From the NCBI GenBank assembly GCA_037074765.1, contig JBAMDO010000056.1, positions 434,001-498,000 of the forward strand: a stretch of 64,000 nucleotides of DNA, in the 5' to 3' direction. The position numbers and the translations under genes were made by a program. Each line of letters opens with the position of its first letter. Position 1 is the first letter of the stretch. This stretch comes from Mansonella perstans. Lineage: Eukaryota; Nematoda; Chromadorea; Rhabditida; Onchocercidae. Under the pieces are notes generated by a model that saw only the letters and a list, made by a program, of their open reading frames with translations, had not been told where the DNA came from and did no database searches. Of the stretch, positions 13,101 to 27,300 are shown one piece after another.

Positions 13101-14507
13101 ATGCGACATATTTTCAAAGTAAGGGATGCTTTCTCCACTTCAAAATATTTCCTTTTAAAGTCTGGAACTTTTTCAAAGTTTCTGCGAAGAACTATTTAAT
13201 AGTTCAAAATTATTTAATAGTTCAAATGAAGAACTATTCAAAATGACTAGTAACAGTTTAGTCATGATACAGAAAGAAAGCAAATCTTCCTATGGTATTA
13301 CTATTTCTTGCTTCTGCTTTAAATACAGTGTAGAAAAAAGGATCTTCCGGATTCCAAATTAGCTTACAAATAGACATGAAGATGTGAAAATTCTGTAGTA
13401 AAAAGCTTTCTGTTAAGAAAAGATTCTTTATTTATAACAGAATTCATTTAAAACAGGATTCATCTACGGTGAGATCCATTTCTTACATCATTTACTTAAG
13501 ACAAGATTTATCATAAGATTCATTTGCGACAGGGTTTCAGGATTCATTTATGAAAGGAAGATTAAATCATGATTAGTTCATGAGCCTTTAAGCATCCGTA
13601 AATATTACCTCGTTTATTTAAGCTTCTCGGTCTATTACTATAATTCGCAATGTTTTTCGTATGTTTCCATTTATGCATCTCACGTCGTTTGATATGTTCC
13701 TCACAAATAGCTTTAAATGATTTATCCTAAATTTCAGTTAATATTTACCAGAATATTTATCACAGGGTGAAATAACACAGTTTAATATTATAATATAATT
13801 AATGCCTTATTCTAACATATTGTTCTCAGAAGTGTCATAAAAATTTCAAACTAGGGATGGAAAAATCGTTGTTGATAACATTTTTTCTTCTAACTGATTT
13901 AATTTCTGTTTTAACAATTTTCAAATATCTCGATTTGTATTTTAAAAAATTTCAAATATTTCAATTTGTATTTTAACAAATTCAAAATTTGCACTTTTTT
14001 AATTTCCGCAAAAAAGATGTGAAATTGCATGATGCAAAAGTTCTGAGAAAAAATTCAAACTTTGAGTAAAGAAAAGTTTGTTTTCCTTTCAGGTTATAAA
14101 AACTAGCCGAAATTTGAGCATAAATTGGAAGGTAGAGCATAGATGATAACAAATCTGTGGATTTTAATCCACCGTTATCTTCAGCATCACGTATTTCCCG
14201 TCGATGTCGCGTCTGATTTCTTGTTGTTTCGCATGTGTCATTTTGATCACTGATCAATTTTGTTGGCTGAAAATTTCAAAAGATTTCTAAACTTCTTTTA
14301 GTGAAATTTTTTCTTTTTTCCTTTCAAAATTTTGTTTTGCATAATTTTTCCATCATCTTAATTAAACGTTTAAAAAAACTTAAAAAAAAAAATGTTTACC
14401 TGTTGCAGCAAAAGAATTCCAATAATTATTGCTTCTAGCAATGCGAATGCAGTGAGAAAAGTGACAATGAAATGAATTGACAATAATTGTTTATTGTGAT
14501 CCTCCAT
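10173..14507 (-). CDS. Type II membrane protein with C-terminal olfactomedin domain (UNC-122/gliomedin-like)
   Basis: Probable single-pass protein with an extracellular olfactomedin (OLF) domain; family members organise extracellular matrix and synapses. Exons: 14507-14400, 14266-about 14100, 13726-13609, 12861-12764, 12118-11891, 10577-10173. Exon 1 (36 residues) is a short cytosolic tail and a hydrophobic anchor at residues 10-34. Exon 2 has a dibasic RHRR site and an N-glycosylation site. The OLF domain begins at CGLIHS in exon 4, passes FDGTDNTVCNG and ends with IYSIAIRN; the Cys of CGLIHS and of FIACNRFY fit the conserved OLF disulfide. Joins 3-4 (phase 1), 4-5 and 5-6 (phase 0) agree. 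The donor of exon 2 is unresolved: no phase-0 GT is present, so a small exon may be missing. No Gly-X-Y collagen repeat was seen, unlike UNC-122 as I remember it. A likely trans-splice acceptor precedes 14556. The OLF call is firm; orthology is tentative. Confidence 0.88.
11584..11646. repeat. Three tandem 21-bp units in the last intron of the olfactomedin gene
   Basis: Units start at 11584, 11605 and 11626, each beginning AACATTG and ending GGTGAC or a variant. The 21-bp period keeps frame, so both strands stay open here (about 75-83 codons), but neither product resembles a known protein and the region is inside an intron. Confidence 0.85.
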
Positions 14508-15413
14508 GAAATACACCAAAATGATTGTAGTAATTAATTTAATTCAAATTCAGCTCCTAAAATTGTAATTTTAGAAAACTTCCTTTTTTTTGTTCTTTGC
14601 TCTTCCACTCTTGATCTTCTTTAGTCATACATATTTTATTAGTGTTATGAAAATTACAAATATAAAATTTACATGGTATATAAAGAGGAGAGAAAAAAAG
14701 AGAGTGGGAGAGAGCGAGTAAAATAGAAAAATAATTAAAATGGTTCAAGTTGATTATTTAAATATTTTTGAAATGATAAAAAGAAGAAAAATGAAAAGAT
14801 TGAATTAAGGAACGATTAATTAATATGAAGGGAACAATTTCCTCTCAAACATTTAAATGAAAATGAATGTCATTTGCATCGATCCAAGTATCGCACTGCG
14901 CTCATTCTTTTAAATTTATTGAAAAGGCGGTTCAACAAAATTATGCTATGACAAAGGAGGTCATGTAAAAGCTGCCCATTTTCTCCCTGTCCTGTCACCT
15001 CCTCGTCTCCGATTATCCCATCCCATGTATTATCTTCGTTCTCAAGGAAGTTTTATAGATTGAAAAAGCTTAAAAGCTCATCCTGAACAAATAGTACCTT
15101 TATTTAATTACTAAATGATTTCAAATAATTACTAAAACAATCAGAATATACTTTTGTATATATACACCTGTATGTGTATATGTTTATGTATTTGTTCGCT
15201 TGTTCATATTTCAACTTCATTTAGATTTGCTTGTTAGTTCATACGGATATGACATATCCTATACATACGCAATATAAATAATGATTATGGTAAAACAAAA
15301 ATAACAAAGCGGAAAATTTGTTAAATCAACAAAAAGAGAAAAATAAAGAAATGGATGAAAGAAAAATTTAGATGCAAAATGATTATTAAAAATAATGATA
15401 AAAAAAAGTAATT

Positions 15414-15592
15414 TTAATAATAATAATGATAACAAAAAGAATATTAACAATAATAACAATAATGGTAGTAATAATAATAATAGTAATAATAATAATAGTG
15501 ATAATAATAATAAATTATTAACATAATGATAATAATAAAATAGCGAATGAATAAATAATAATAGCAACAATAACAAATAAAAATAATACGAA
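15414..15592. repeat. Degenerate AAT/GAT trinucleotide microsatellite
   Basis: About 180 bp dominated by AAT, AAC and GAT triplets. On the minus strand it appears as a long leucine/isoleucine-rich open frame, an artefact of the repeat. Confidence 0.9.
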
Positions 15593-15681
15593 ATGAAGAA
15601 AAAGCTGGCCGAGCTCTTCAATAAAATTACTAATTTCATTTTTTAAAAACAAAAGAAAATTTACTAAGAAGTCTCGTTTTG

Positions 15682-15737
15682 TTGACACGTGACATGGTTT
15701 ATTGACACGTGACGTTATTGATACGTGACACGGTTCA
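15682..15737. promoter_or_regulatory. Three-copy tandem repeat with CACGTG E-boxes upstream of the olfactomedin gene
   Basis: Copies: 15682-15701, 15702-15717 (4 nt shorter) and 15718-15737, each starting TTGAYACGTGAC. The first two contain palindromic CACGTG (15686-15691 and 15706-15711); the third has TACGTG (15722-15727). Copy 2 also creates TGACGTTA, a CRE-like half-site. CACGTG is the target of bHLH factors of the MYC/MAX and TFEB/HLH-30 classes. The array is about 1.2 kb upstream of the olfactomedin ATG. The repeat is seen directly; a regulatory role is inference. Confidence 0.4.
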
Positions 15738-18333
15738 TTTTTTACTTTCGTTTTTGTTTCAATTATTTTATTACTTTGGTTTTGTTAATTTTGCTGCTAT
15801 ATTATAATTAATGATTACAGTAAACAAATTGGTCATAAAGTAAACAAGCAAATATGCAAATAACAGAAACTTTCGCACAATTTGTTTGTTTCACTTTCTC
15901 TTCTTTTCTTCTTTTTTGATTTGCACAAATTTATTTCTGCTGAATTTCAACAAGATTTTCAATTAAGGCAGAAGTGTTTAAAGATGGAATATTTCTTGCG
16001 CTCAAACAATTCAATTAAATTTTTGAAAGCTTAAGTTATGTGATTAACTGGTCATGCATTATGCGATATTCACTCCTTAAACTGATGCAATTAAATTTAT
16101 TTGAAAGTTTTTTGCCCCTTTTATTTATAGCATGGACTTAATGCTTCAGAAATGACAAAGTTCGTTCATCCTAAAAATAACCTTTAATCGAAACTTTTAA
16201 CGTATTAATAAAAGAGAAAACAACGCCACTTGTTTTCCATCCATCGAAGCATCGCTCTTCGGTCAACTCCGACCATTGGTTGGCAATCACTGATCTAAAA
16301 CTTTAGCTTTTAGAATTGTTAAGTTTCAACGTATTTATTTAACCTTTTTTTTTGTAGAAAATGACATTATGTAGGTGATAATTTGTGTATAAATTTATCA
16401 AAAATGTTATGCAAATCTCATGCTTAAATTGTTGATTCAAAATTAAATTTATTTGAAATTACGTTTCAAAAGATAAATTTCACGTTTCATGACTTATGCC
16501 ATTTTGTATTTAAAGAAACTTGCATTGTTACTGTATTCTAGCTAAAAGAATTGAATGCAGGCACGAATGATTTTTCGTGGATAGAAATAAAAACGTTTCG
16601 TCATATATAAATTTTTAAAAAATAACCGATTAACTTTCAAGTTCAAGTTCAATGTCATTCTAAACATCAACAGATTTTCGAATTCACGTCAAAATTCAGC
16701 CAGCCTGTTTGAGTGTCATTTATAGTGCTTTTCAGTAGAACAAAAATGTTTCGTAAGTTAACATCCAATTGTATCAAACAAAATGTAATGTCATATATAA
16801 ACGATTCGTCAAAAATTTATCAAATTCGATACATCTCAAAGTACATTCAGCAAAAAACAAAACGAATGGAAAAACGATCGTACAGCAGATAAAAATTAAA
16901 TAATTAATTGATGGAAATTAAATGATTAATTTAAAGCAAAAAAAAAAAAAAAACAAATTTCCTTAAAAAAAAGAAAATAATATTATTATTTAACATCTTA
17001 TTATAAACGAGTGTAAATGAATTATTTTGAATTAAAGGCACGAATCATTTCTTTGAAAAAAAAGTAAAAAGCATTGGCTCTGAATGAAACATAAACTATA
17101 TGATGTTTTGTATTGTTGCTTAATTAAGTTACGCAATTAAGTTGCTTAATTTATTTCTCACTAATTAATGCAAGAATTGAATTTCTTCAAGCAATGACTT
17201 CCATTACTCAATTACAAAATTTGCTTTGATTGCAATTCTAGAATTAATATGTTTTTCTTTGTTTTAACAACATTGAATGAGAATATTTCTGAAAACAGAT
17301 GCTAGCAATAACAGGTATTGCAAAAATTAAAAGCAAAAGTAAATGTCATTGGTTCTGTTATTTGCTCATTTAACCTTTCTTGTGGCAACCGAAATTGTGC
17401 GTACAAATTGCTTGCATAATTTAAAAATTGTTCGGAAATGAGAATAATTATGCTTCTTGACGACCATTGAACAGTGCAATTTTTTTTTTTTTTTTTTTTT
17501 AAATCTGAAATTTAGGAAATTCTTTCAATTTCAAAGATAACACAAACAATTTTACTTCCCAGAATAATTTCACACTGAGAACGTATGAGAAAAAATTATT
17601 GAAAAATTCATATCAGAAAAAAAGTAATGGAAATTTACAAAGCCTAATTTTCGTAATATTTTTATTACGAAAATTAAAATTCCATCAGAAAAAGAGAGAG
17701 AAGTGAAAAAAAAACAATATAAATAAGCTTTGAAAAAAAACGAAGAATTGCTGTAAGATGTTGAAGTTATCTCATGAGAATGAAATGAAATTTTTCTGGA
17801 ATTTTAATTTTTTGCAGATTTTATTCAAAAAAACGTGTCAGCTGTCAATATTTTAATATACCTTTACTTCTGTACGATTTATCGTATAAAAACTACCGTA
17901 ATAACACTATATTACGCTATTTTATTACAAGTATCTTTGTTGGTAAAACTTATAATTAAGATAATACATAAAATTTTTGGCAGGCAATTGATAAATTTGA
18001 AATCTATGAAGCAAAATTTTGCGAATCAATTAATTCCAACTAATTTTTCGCAATAGAATTCAAAAAGGTAGAAGTCGGAAAAGAATTTTTTAAGTTCACA
18101 TTGAAATCTCAAAATTATTATTTTTTTTTCACAGAGTAAATTTATAAGAGAATCAATTTAGCAAAATTATCAAAAAAATTTATTCAAATTTTCTTGTAAA
18201 TGAATGCAATACTTGGAAACAATGAAACATATTTATTAACAATAAAACAATGAAACATTTGAAAAAAATCCAAAACGAAAGAAATTCGAATAAAAAATAA
18301 AAATGGCATTTGAAGTAAAATTAAACGCTTGTT

Positions 18334-21300
18334 TCATTCAGAATCGGACGTTACTTCAGTTACGTGAACATTTGGTGTTTCCACGCGTGCCTTGAGATTA
18401 TGGATACCTTTAAATTCTTTTCCAGTATTTTCGATCGTATTAATCCATTGCTCTTGTGCCGATTTGTCAACTGCTAATTTGCCGAGATATACTGAACCAA
18501 TTAGATCATCACCAGCATTTGTCCTCAAGTAAATTTGTGCAAATGAATTAATGAAGAGGACAGGATAGACAGTCAAACCAATCAGATATATTTGAAATTA
18601 ATAGGATAAGAAAACGACTATTAATAGTTTTACAATATGCTCTCATAAATGATTTCGAATTATTTTGCAGAAAATGTGAAGCAAAGCAATATATATGTAA
18701 CTTTTACGTCACAAAAATAAATTAAAAGAATATTTATAGTAATATTCATTACATTACTAACGCATTATTACTAAGAGAGATTCATATTAATAAAATTAAA
18801 AATTCCAACCATAATAAACTTAATGTACTTTTGATAAAGATATTAACAGCAATTCACAACCAGTTATATTTGCAACTCTTAGTTTCTGTATTTAGTTTAC
18901 TTTAACTTACTTATGTCATTATCTGCTAACTTACTTAGTGACACCTTTAAATTAAGCGTTATGAATCACTAATATTTCATGTGTGCGTGAACTTTACGCT
19001 TCTGGAATTTACATGAAAAAGTAAAAATCATTTCCCAATGATTTTTACTTCTCCATTTTTATTATTTCATTTGACGGATAATTATTGCGATTAGTTTGAC
19101 TTATTGATTAAATGGTTAGTACAACCGACTCATTATGCTTTATTTATACATTTGTGTCAGATAAGTCTGCAATCAATTTAGTTTCATTATTCAAACATAA
19201 GCAATAGTATGTATGCTTAAGTCTATTAACAACTATAATGTTGAAATTATTTAAATTCACATTTAATATAAAATTTTATATAATTTTATTAATTATACAA
19301 AAATTTGCATATTTCGAAAATTGCAAATAAATGGAAAATAATTACGAAAAATTCAAATACCTTGCTGAAGTTATTATGTAAGTATAAAGTGAACATAACG
19401 TTTTATTAAAGTGTGAAGTAAATGACAGCTTCTGTTTAATTATTACTCCTCCTGATGGAGACAACAATAATAAAAAGTAAATTTCATAGATATTTATTTT
19501 TTGCAAAGGGAAAATCAATAAATCGTGCTATAATCTATGCGAAAGCATAAATAGATGGATGTATATATATATAAGCACTATAAACGTCTAAATAATTTCA
19601 CGTATCTGATGTAGAAGTATATCACATAATACATACCTCGATAAATCATGGACAGAAACAACCACGCTGGTATTTTCAAGATCAGTTGATTTGGTTTTCA
19701 CCAAAAACATAATTGCTTCTTTATACGTTGCATTACACGTTCCTTTGATGATGCGACTTTGTTTTGTTTGCGTTACGTTGTTTTGCGTTAAAAGTACTCG
19801 AATACATACATCTGATTTAAAAATTTTAATTAAATGTTTCGAAAAAATTTTAGCATCAAACTAAGGTAAGCAAAATTGTTAGTATTTTATTGTTCATATA
19901 TTCACTCAGTAAAATATCGAATTCTATTTAAATAACTTTAAAATATCTGATAATTTTAACTGATTTATGAAATAATAATGAAATAAATTTCAAACAGAAA
20001 TTCGAAAAATACTTAAACATATGGCTTATTCAATTAATTTTACTACTTGCAGATGCTCGTTCTTTATTTTTTCAGCTCGAACTTTTAATTGAAAAACATT
20101 GCACGAATTGTTATTTGATTATTTCATTACAAAATGATAGCTGAGAATTGGTAATAAATTAATAGCAGGATATAGCCTAATATAGAACAGTTAGGAATTA
20201 GAATTAAATTTGAATTTAATTCTTAAATATTCATTTTATTCCTAAATTAAACACTCTCTATTGCAATCAGAAATTTTTTTATATCAATCTTCTTTTAAAA
20301 CAATTTAAAAATTTGACAAGTGATAAGTAATAATTTTTCCGCCTGCAACAAATTTTTAATTTTTAATAGGAACGATCATTGAATGCTTGCATGTTCTGAG
20401 GATGCTAAGACAAAATAGTCAACAAAATTTAATATTTCAAATAGCAAATAAGTATTCGATTTTTGATTATGGCTAATTAAGTACTCAATCGTTTTTTGAT
20501 GTAAAACTTGGAAATGAATGGTTGATACAATTTATCATATTTTTCGCAATTTTTTAAACTCATTCATCAAAATTTTCCATCCTTTTCACTTATAAATGCC
20601 ACGTTTGTCATTTTCTATGTAGTCTTTCTTAATTTATTTAATTTGATTTGAAGTACGATTTTTCAGTTTAAATCTGATAAATTTTGATTGAAATATTTTA
20701 TAAGTTTCATCTTCATTTTTAAAAAATTAAACATGAATAATTTTTTTCTGTTAGAGTTTCGAGTAAATTTTCTGCAATTTTATTTTAAAAATATCAAATT
20801 TAACATTTTTCTTATTGTTATTGTAAATAAAGAAATTCAGTATGAGGCAAAAAAAGGTAGTTTGGAGAAAATTATTGCAGCTAAAAATTCTTAAGAGACA
20901 GCTCCCTTTTCACTCACTCTTCAACAAATCTTTTAAAATTGTTAAGCAAATACGTTGTTTATTATTACAGCTGTTTGTTATTCCTTAAATACTACACTGA
21001 AATAAACAATTTGTTGGTCATTGTTGTCAATTATTTGTGTAATTTAATTTTGGAAAATTTTAAAAATATGCTTTCAAAATATCCTTTTCAAGATTTCATT
21101 ATCTATTAACGGAATTTTGAATGCTATTCACTGAAGCTTCTAAAATTAAAAATAAAATTATTTTTTGTTATTATTTTCCAAAAACCCTACCGCATTACTT
21201 CACTCTCATCCTACTTTATTTTTTTGCATCGCAAACAATTCTGATGTTTTGCTTTTTAGTCAAAAAATTTCTCTCTTCCCTCTATGTCTACTTCTCTCTC

Positions 21301-24300
21301 CCTTTTTCTTGTCACTTTTCGCAAATACATTATTCAGAGTTTTCTAAAATTTTGCTTCTTTCTTTCTTTGAAATAAATTTAAATATTATAAAATATCCAA
21401 GTTGAAACTTTGACGAAACAAAATGCCTTTTTTGCAAATTAAAAAAACATTTTATCTTTAATGAGATTTAGTTCAAAAGTATAATTAGATATGCTGTCGG
21501 TAATCTTAAAAAAATGGAATTTTGACCTGAAAGTATAACGAAACATTTCTGCTGAAATATTTTAAAAAAAATCAATTACACTGCAAACAGCATTAAGTCT
21601 TAATGAGCGAAATGGATTGCAAGAGTACTGTAAGTGCCTGAAATGACCTTGAAAAGTGTCATCTGAAAAATGTGTCATCACTAATTCGATGCAATGGGAA
21701 AAATAATTGGAGGAAATTAGATAATAGTAAATAATGTGATTATGAAATAAATAAATCTTACGGTTTAGCTAATTTTTTTAGTAAAATAAAACATTAAAGC
21801 AAAATAATATCAAAAAAAAAATCGATTTTAAAGCAAAATTTTTTTTCCCTTTTATTTCTTAATAATTCACCATCACTTCAATCGTATTTTGAAAATAAAC
21901 GCACAGTTCTGAACATTTTTACAAATTTTTAAAATTTACATACCGGGTGGTCCAGTAATGCCACCTTTTGGTAAATCTTCCACTTTGATAATGTTGATCG
22001 TTAAGCGGCTCGCTTTTTTCTCCAAACATGATGTTATGTATAATTTGCCTAATTTCTGAAATATATTTCATTACCAAAGAATTTTCTCTAAAATTCAAGT
22101 AACATTTCCAATTCATATGTACGTGCTTTTTTACTTGTTTCATTTCTATTATTAAATTTTAATTGTTTGAAATATTATTCCGTGGTTTGGCTTTTCAGAA
22201 AAATACTTTTGATTATTGCTTTAATTGAATAATTTTTTGTGGGATTTTTTTCGTTACTGCAATTAAATAATTATGAAATGTGGCAGTACTGTTTTTTTCC
22301 CTTCCGTATAAATAATCACTTAAAATTCGATCCATAAGATTGCAATATTGTGTGATATGTTCTTGGCAAACATTTTTGTATGCTATTATTATGCAGGTAG
22401 AAATATTTCAGCAATTTCATTAAAAAATGAATTGAAAAAGCTTTAAAATATAGAATAATAAATGATTTTTTTTCTTTGTCGCTGTAAGAAAACACTAAGC
22501 AAAGAGAAGAGAAGCTGCGGGAAGCCAACATAGCGGGTTCTGAGATGCAATAAAAACTACGTCAAATACTTCCATTATGATTGTCTCTAGCTTACCTATT
22601 TTATTCAAAAAAAACGCAAACTTGAAGTTTTTCTTTATTTAAGAAAGTTTTAAATCAAGTGCAAATGTTTTTTAGATTTCGATAATAAGCTTTGTTTGTG
22701 AAAAAAGAGAAGGATTTGAAGACTAATTAATTAATTAATTTTACTGAACATCTTCACTGAAATTGGCATGCGTTCAATTAAATAAATCAGTTTTATTAAC
22801 AAAATTAGCATCAATTTTATAATTGTTGAAATTTTCGCAACGATACGCCGGAAATTTGTATGACAACTGCAACAATTTTCTAACCCCCGCTATTCTCATT
22901 TCCAACTCCTCTTTATTTGCATTCCTGTTTCTCCGTTGTTTGAAGAGTTTATGAGGCTGTTTTTTATTTGATTTCCCATGAAAACCACTTATTAACAACT
23001 CTCATCGCCTCCTCTCTTTTCCGTGTTCTTTAAATCAAATTTTTCCTTCTTACGTCAAAAATACAATTTTAAAAAACGATTAGAAAATTTTTTGAAGTGT
23101 GAAAACTGCTCGGTTTAAAAGAAAGCTGTGAGGAACTTTTTTGGAAAAAAAAGGTAAAAAATATTAATGTCACAATAAGAAAAGACAAATTTTGCCCGAA
23201 ATTAAATTTGGAATTTTGATTTTTTTTCGTTTTTGAAAAAGCAATTTTAGTAACAGCCTATAGCTGCTTGCGTAAATGATCAAAAAAGCGCTTCAAATCA
23301 ACTTACTGCGTAATTAGCATTTAAATATCGTATGTGAAGCTACCTTCATTCCCATACTTTCATAATACTAATTTCTGAATATTACTAAGCATGAAGCCCA
23401 GGATATTTTTCCACAATTTTATGAAACATACAGATTTTACAAATATTTTAATATAAGAAAAAAGTGATGGGAAACTAATCAAAACTTTCAAAAACTTCCA
23501 ATTTTCGGAATTTTTAAAATTGATTTTAAAATTCCGTCCTTTCAACTACGTTAATTTTAATTTTTTTTTTTTTTTTTTCACAGAAACTCCTTCCTATTTT
23601 CTATTTATTCACTTGTTGTCAACTTTTTTCATTGTACAATTTGACAAATTACAAAGCTTTTAGTTAGAAAGATTGAATGAACGTTTATTATTTAAAAACT
23701 AAAAGAAGTTAATGCAAGTAAAATTAGAAAATAATTCATTCCAGCAAACACAGAGCAAATGCTTTTCTTAAAATTGAAAAACAAAAAAAAAGTAATTTAG
23801 GCTAAAATATTTTGTTTAAACACAAAAAAGCTTTCCAGACATGTATCTAAAAATAAAAGAACTAAAATCAATAAAATAAATGGGAAAAAAATTTAAAAAA
23901 AAATTCCATTTCGAAAATTATCTTTTTAAAATTGAATGCTCTCCTTAATTCTACTCATTCTTCCTTTGTTTTTTTCCTATCAAATTCTCAAACACTTTAC
24001 AATCCTTTCATTCAAAAACAATTGTTCATTAAAACAAAAAAAGTACAGTTATCCTTTAAGCGGCCAAAAAAGTTTGCAACACACAGTTACACATTTTAGT
24101 TTGTGTTTGTGAAAAACGAAAATTTCCACTTTTTTTCCAAAATTAATTCAATATTGTAATAAGGCCCTAAGGATACAATCAATATTGCCATATTTGAATA
24201 TTATAAAAAAAACAGTTGGAAAGATTGGAAAAGAAAAACGATATTTTAACCTTTGATTTGATGTGATAATTTAATTCCTTGACAATTTTTACTTCTTTCT

Positions 24301-27300
24301 TTGATCGCAATTCACTTAAACTGTTCAATGACACATGCAGTTCACCGATGATCAGGTCCTTCTGCAGTTTTTGGGTTGATTGATGATAAACTGTGATTAT
24401 AAGGGATTTCTCGCTCAAATCCTCTACCGTTACATTGTCGAAGAAAAATTCCTGTGAAAATTTTTGCAAATTTTTAATGAATTTCACTAAAATTGTTTGT
24501 GTGCTTGGCAATGTATTTCTTAAAACAAGAAAATCAATATTGATATTCTTCAACATTGCATCTAAAATATTTGTCAGTATTATGATGTCAAAAAATCAAT
24601 AAAAATTACTATCTACACTATTTCTCAGCATCATGGTCAACTATGAATACTTTTCTAAAATTCTGAAAAATTAAAAAAAAAAACTCGAGGAAGAAGCTAA
24701 TTCACTTTCACTTTGGAACTTATCTATTAATTTAGCTCTATCTATTAAGCCCATGCACTCCGGGCAAGTAATTTAAAAGTAAGTTGAAATAGAAGTAAAT
24801 TTTTTTTGCTAATCCCAGGATTTGTCTAAAAAAAAAATTTTGCAAAAGTAAACTTTCCAAAAAGAAAGCTATGCGATACTAAATTAGTCCCTGATTGAAA
24901 TTTAAATCTATTTCGTCAAAATTTGATTCGTTTATATCAGCGAATTGCGATGCCTAGTAAAGAAGCTGTTTTTTCTTCACAAATAGCTTAGCTAATAATG
25001 TTGCACATCTATACGCAGAATGTTTTGAGACGATATTAAGATTTCAAACAAGAATTCTCTCTGTGGAAAATAATTTTAGAAAGCAGTAAAAAAACAGTTC
25101 AAAAATTTTCATCTTCAGCTATTTATCAATTTATTCATTTCGCTCATCCATGTACTTATTTTCCTGCAAATCTGAATTATATTTTGAAATATTTAACAGA
25201 AAAAAATTATCAGTATCCTCTTCTACATGTTGCTATTTAAGCGCAATTACTGAATCAATTATGCAACCTGATTAAAGACAACATCACGACCACGTTTCAC
25301 AACTGAATTGTATGATTTGCCACCTGATATAAGCGATACTTTGCAAAAAGCATGAATTTCTAATTCAGGCTTCAATTTGCCTGCTAATCCTGAAAAATTT
25401 CATTTTAATACATGATAATTAATTATTAACATGCACATTTAACACATGTAATATCTATTGCAAAGCTAATCTTCTCTTATCTATGTATGGGGTTCATTTT
25501 CGCGCCCAATCCATTATCATGATTCTTTGGTATTTGCTTAATGAAATATCGTGATTAAATCTTTTCGGAATGTTTCATATGATTCTGGAACTAATAAAAG
25601 ACTGCTTTTTCTAAATCTAATATCACGATTTCAGCTTTTTCCAAATATTGTATCATGATTCTAGTTTTTCCAAAGTGTAATACGTTTTGACGAATTAAAC
25701 TTGAAGTACGTTTATTTCTAATATTTGTTGCGTTTCTTTTTTCTTTCTTTGCGATTTCAATTACTTAAGTATCAAGAGAAATATAACAAATACTCATTTC
25801 TTTTATTAATTAATGAAATAATTTTGTGTATTTGCATTTATTGAAAATTTTGAATAAATTTTTTTGTTTGTTTCAAATAGCGAAACATTTCTTTGCGTTT
25901 GCACGATTAGTTGAAGAATTGAATGGCAAAGAAAAAAATTTCAAATTGATTTTTAATTTAAAGCAAAAAGAGCAACATTATCTTTTTGAGAATGAAAGGA
26001 AGAAAAAATGGATGTAAACAGCAATTCAAAACCATTTGAAAAGTTTAGTTAGATGAAAGAAAGCCCATTAACCATTCCGCCAGCACTCGTTGAAAAAAAA
26101 TTTTCGCGAAATTGAAAAACATTGAATTGCTGAGTTTCAATTTCTCTTTTAAAATTTCATTTAATTTCTTAGAGTTTTTTAAAATTTTTTCCATTATTTG
26201 ATTTTGTTGAATTCAATGTTTTTTGTAAAGCTTTTGTTTTGCATTTCGATGGGTAATTGAAATTCTTTGGAGCAATTTTCTTAAAAAGTAATTTTAATTA
26301 TTTTCTTTTGCTGAAGTTTTCAGTGTGAAGAAGATGCACTTTGTGTTCTTTCATCAGCTAATGACTTTGTTTTGCTGGCGAAATGTACGTACACCAATTG
26401 CATGATGGATACATCATAAAATATCATAAATCTCGTAAGTATGAAAAACGAATTATTAACCACACCTGTATATTATTGAGCTACTATGTCACACAAGAAG
26501 GCGTGAAAAAAAGCAAACAAAAATTGATTTTGTAAAAATTTATCATGATTTTCTGATTAGGTAAACAAGGTTAATTTAAGAGACTCTTAATGGTTCAACT
26601 TTTTTTTTTTCAAATGAGTGCATCGAATTGTTTTATCTCTCTGAATTGAACTATTAAAAAACTTCTCATTTCTTTTTTTTGCGTCATTTTGAAAATTAGT
26701 AAATTAAATTCGAAATACTTTCATTTGAATCACTTAAATAGCTTTCATTCGATTATTCCCATTTTGCGAATTAATTTCGCATATATCGCTTCACATTACA
26801 ATTTTTACGGTTTTCTTTTCCAATTCCGATAATTGCTTTCATTACATTTCTTTTCATTTTTAAATTCGTTTAAATCATTCCGGAAATGAATAAGGAATGA
26901 AATGGAATATTGCTGACTTGAAATTTGTAACACTTCAAACTTTATTGCTGTCATTCAATAATTAAATTTATTTTTAATGAAATTCAATTAAATAATTTTC
27001 AAATATGATCAGAAGTACTCCCGGATTTGATGATCGATAATAGCCTACAATCATGTTAATCGTTTCATTTTCTTTATGCTTTTTGAACATCTCTTTATGT
27101 GCTTTTTTCTGTTCTCGAGACTAAATTTTTTCTGCTCAAAACAACGCCGATAAAAATATCTTCATGGATCTCTCGGGAAATCTAAGAAATAATCGGCGAA
27201 GAGATGGAAAATTTTTGATGGGGTTGGAAAATGATCAGATAGAAATGGAATAATCTTGATGAAAAAAATGATCCACCAGTAAGAGTGGAATCCTAAGTTT

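Larger units (their letters stand above)
14508..18333. other. Intergenic region between olfactomedin and tandem-C2 genes
   Basis: No coding exon recognised. Holds the upstream region of the minus-strand olfactomedin gene, an AAT-rich microsatellite (15414-15592), a three-copy CACGTG repeat (15682-15737), a poly-T run at about 17481-17500, and the 3' flank of the tandem-C2 gene just below 18334. Confidence 0.65.

Noticed and set aside
15259..15639. 126-codon Leu/Ile/Phe-rich frame on the minus strand
   Set aside because: Caused by the AAT-rich trinucleotide tract; no signal, domain or homology is visible.
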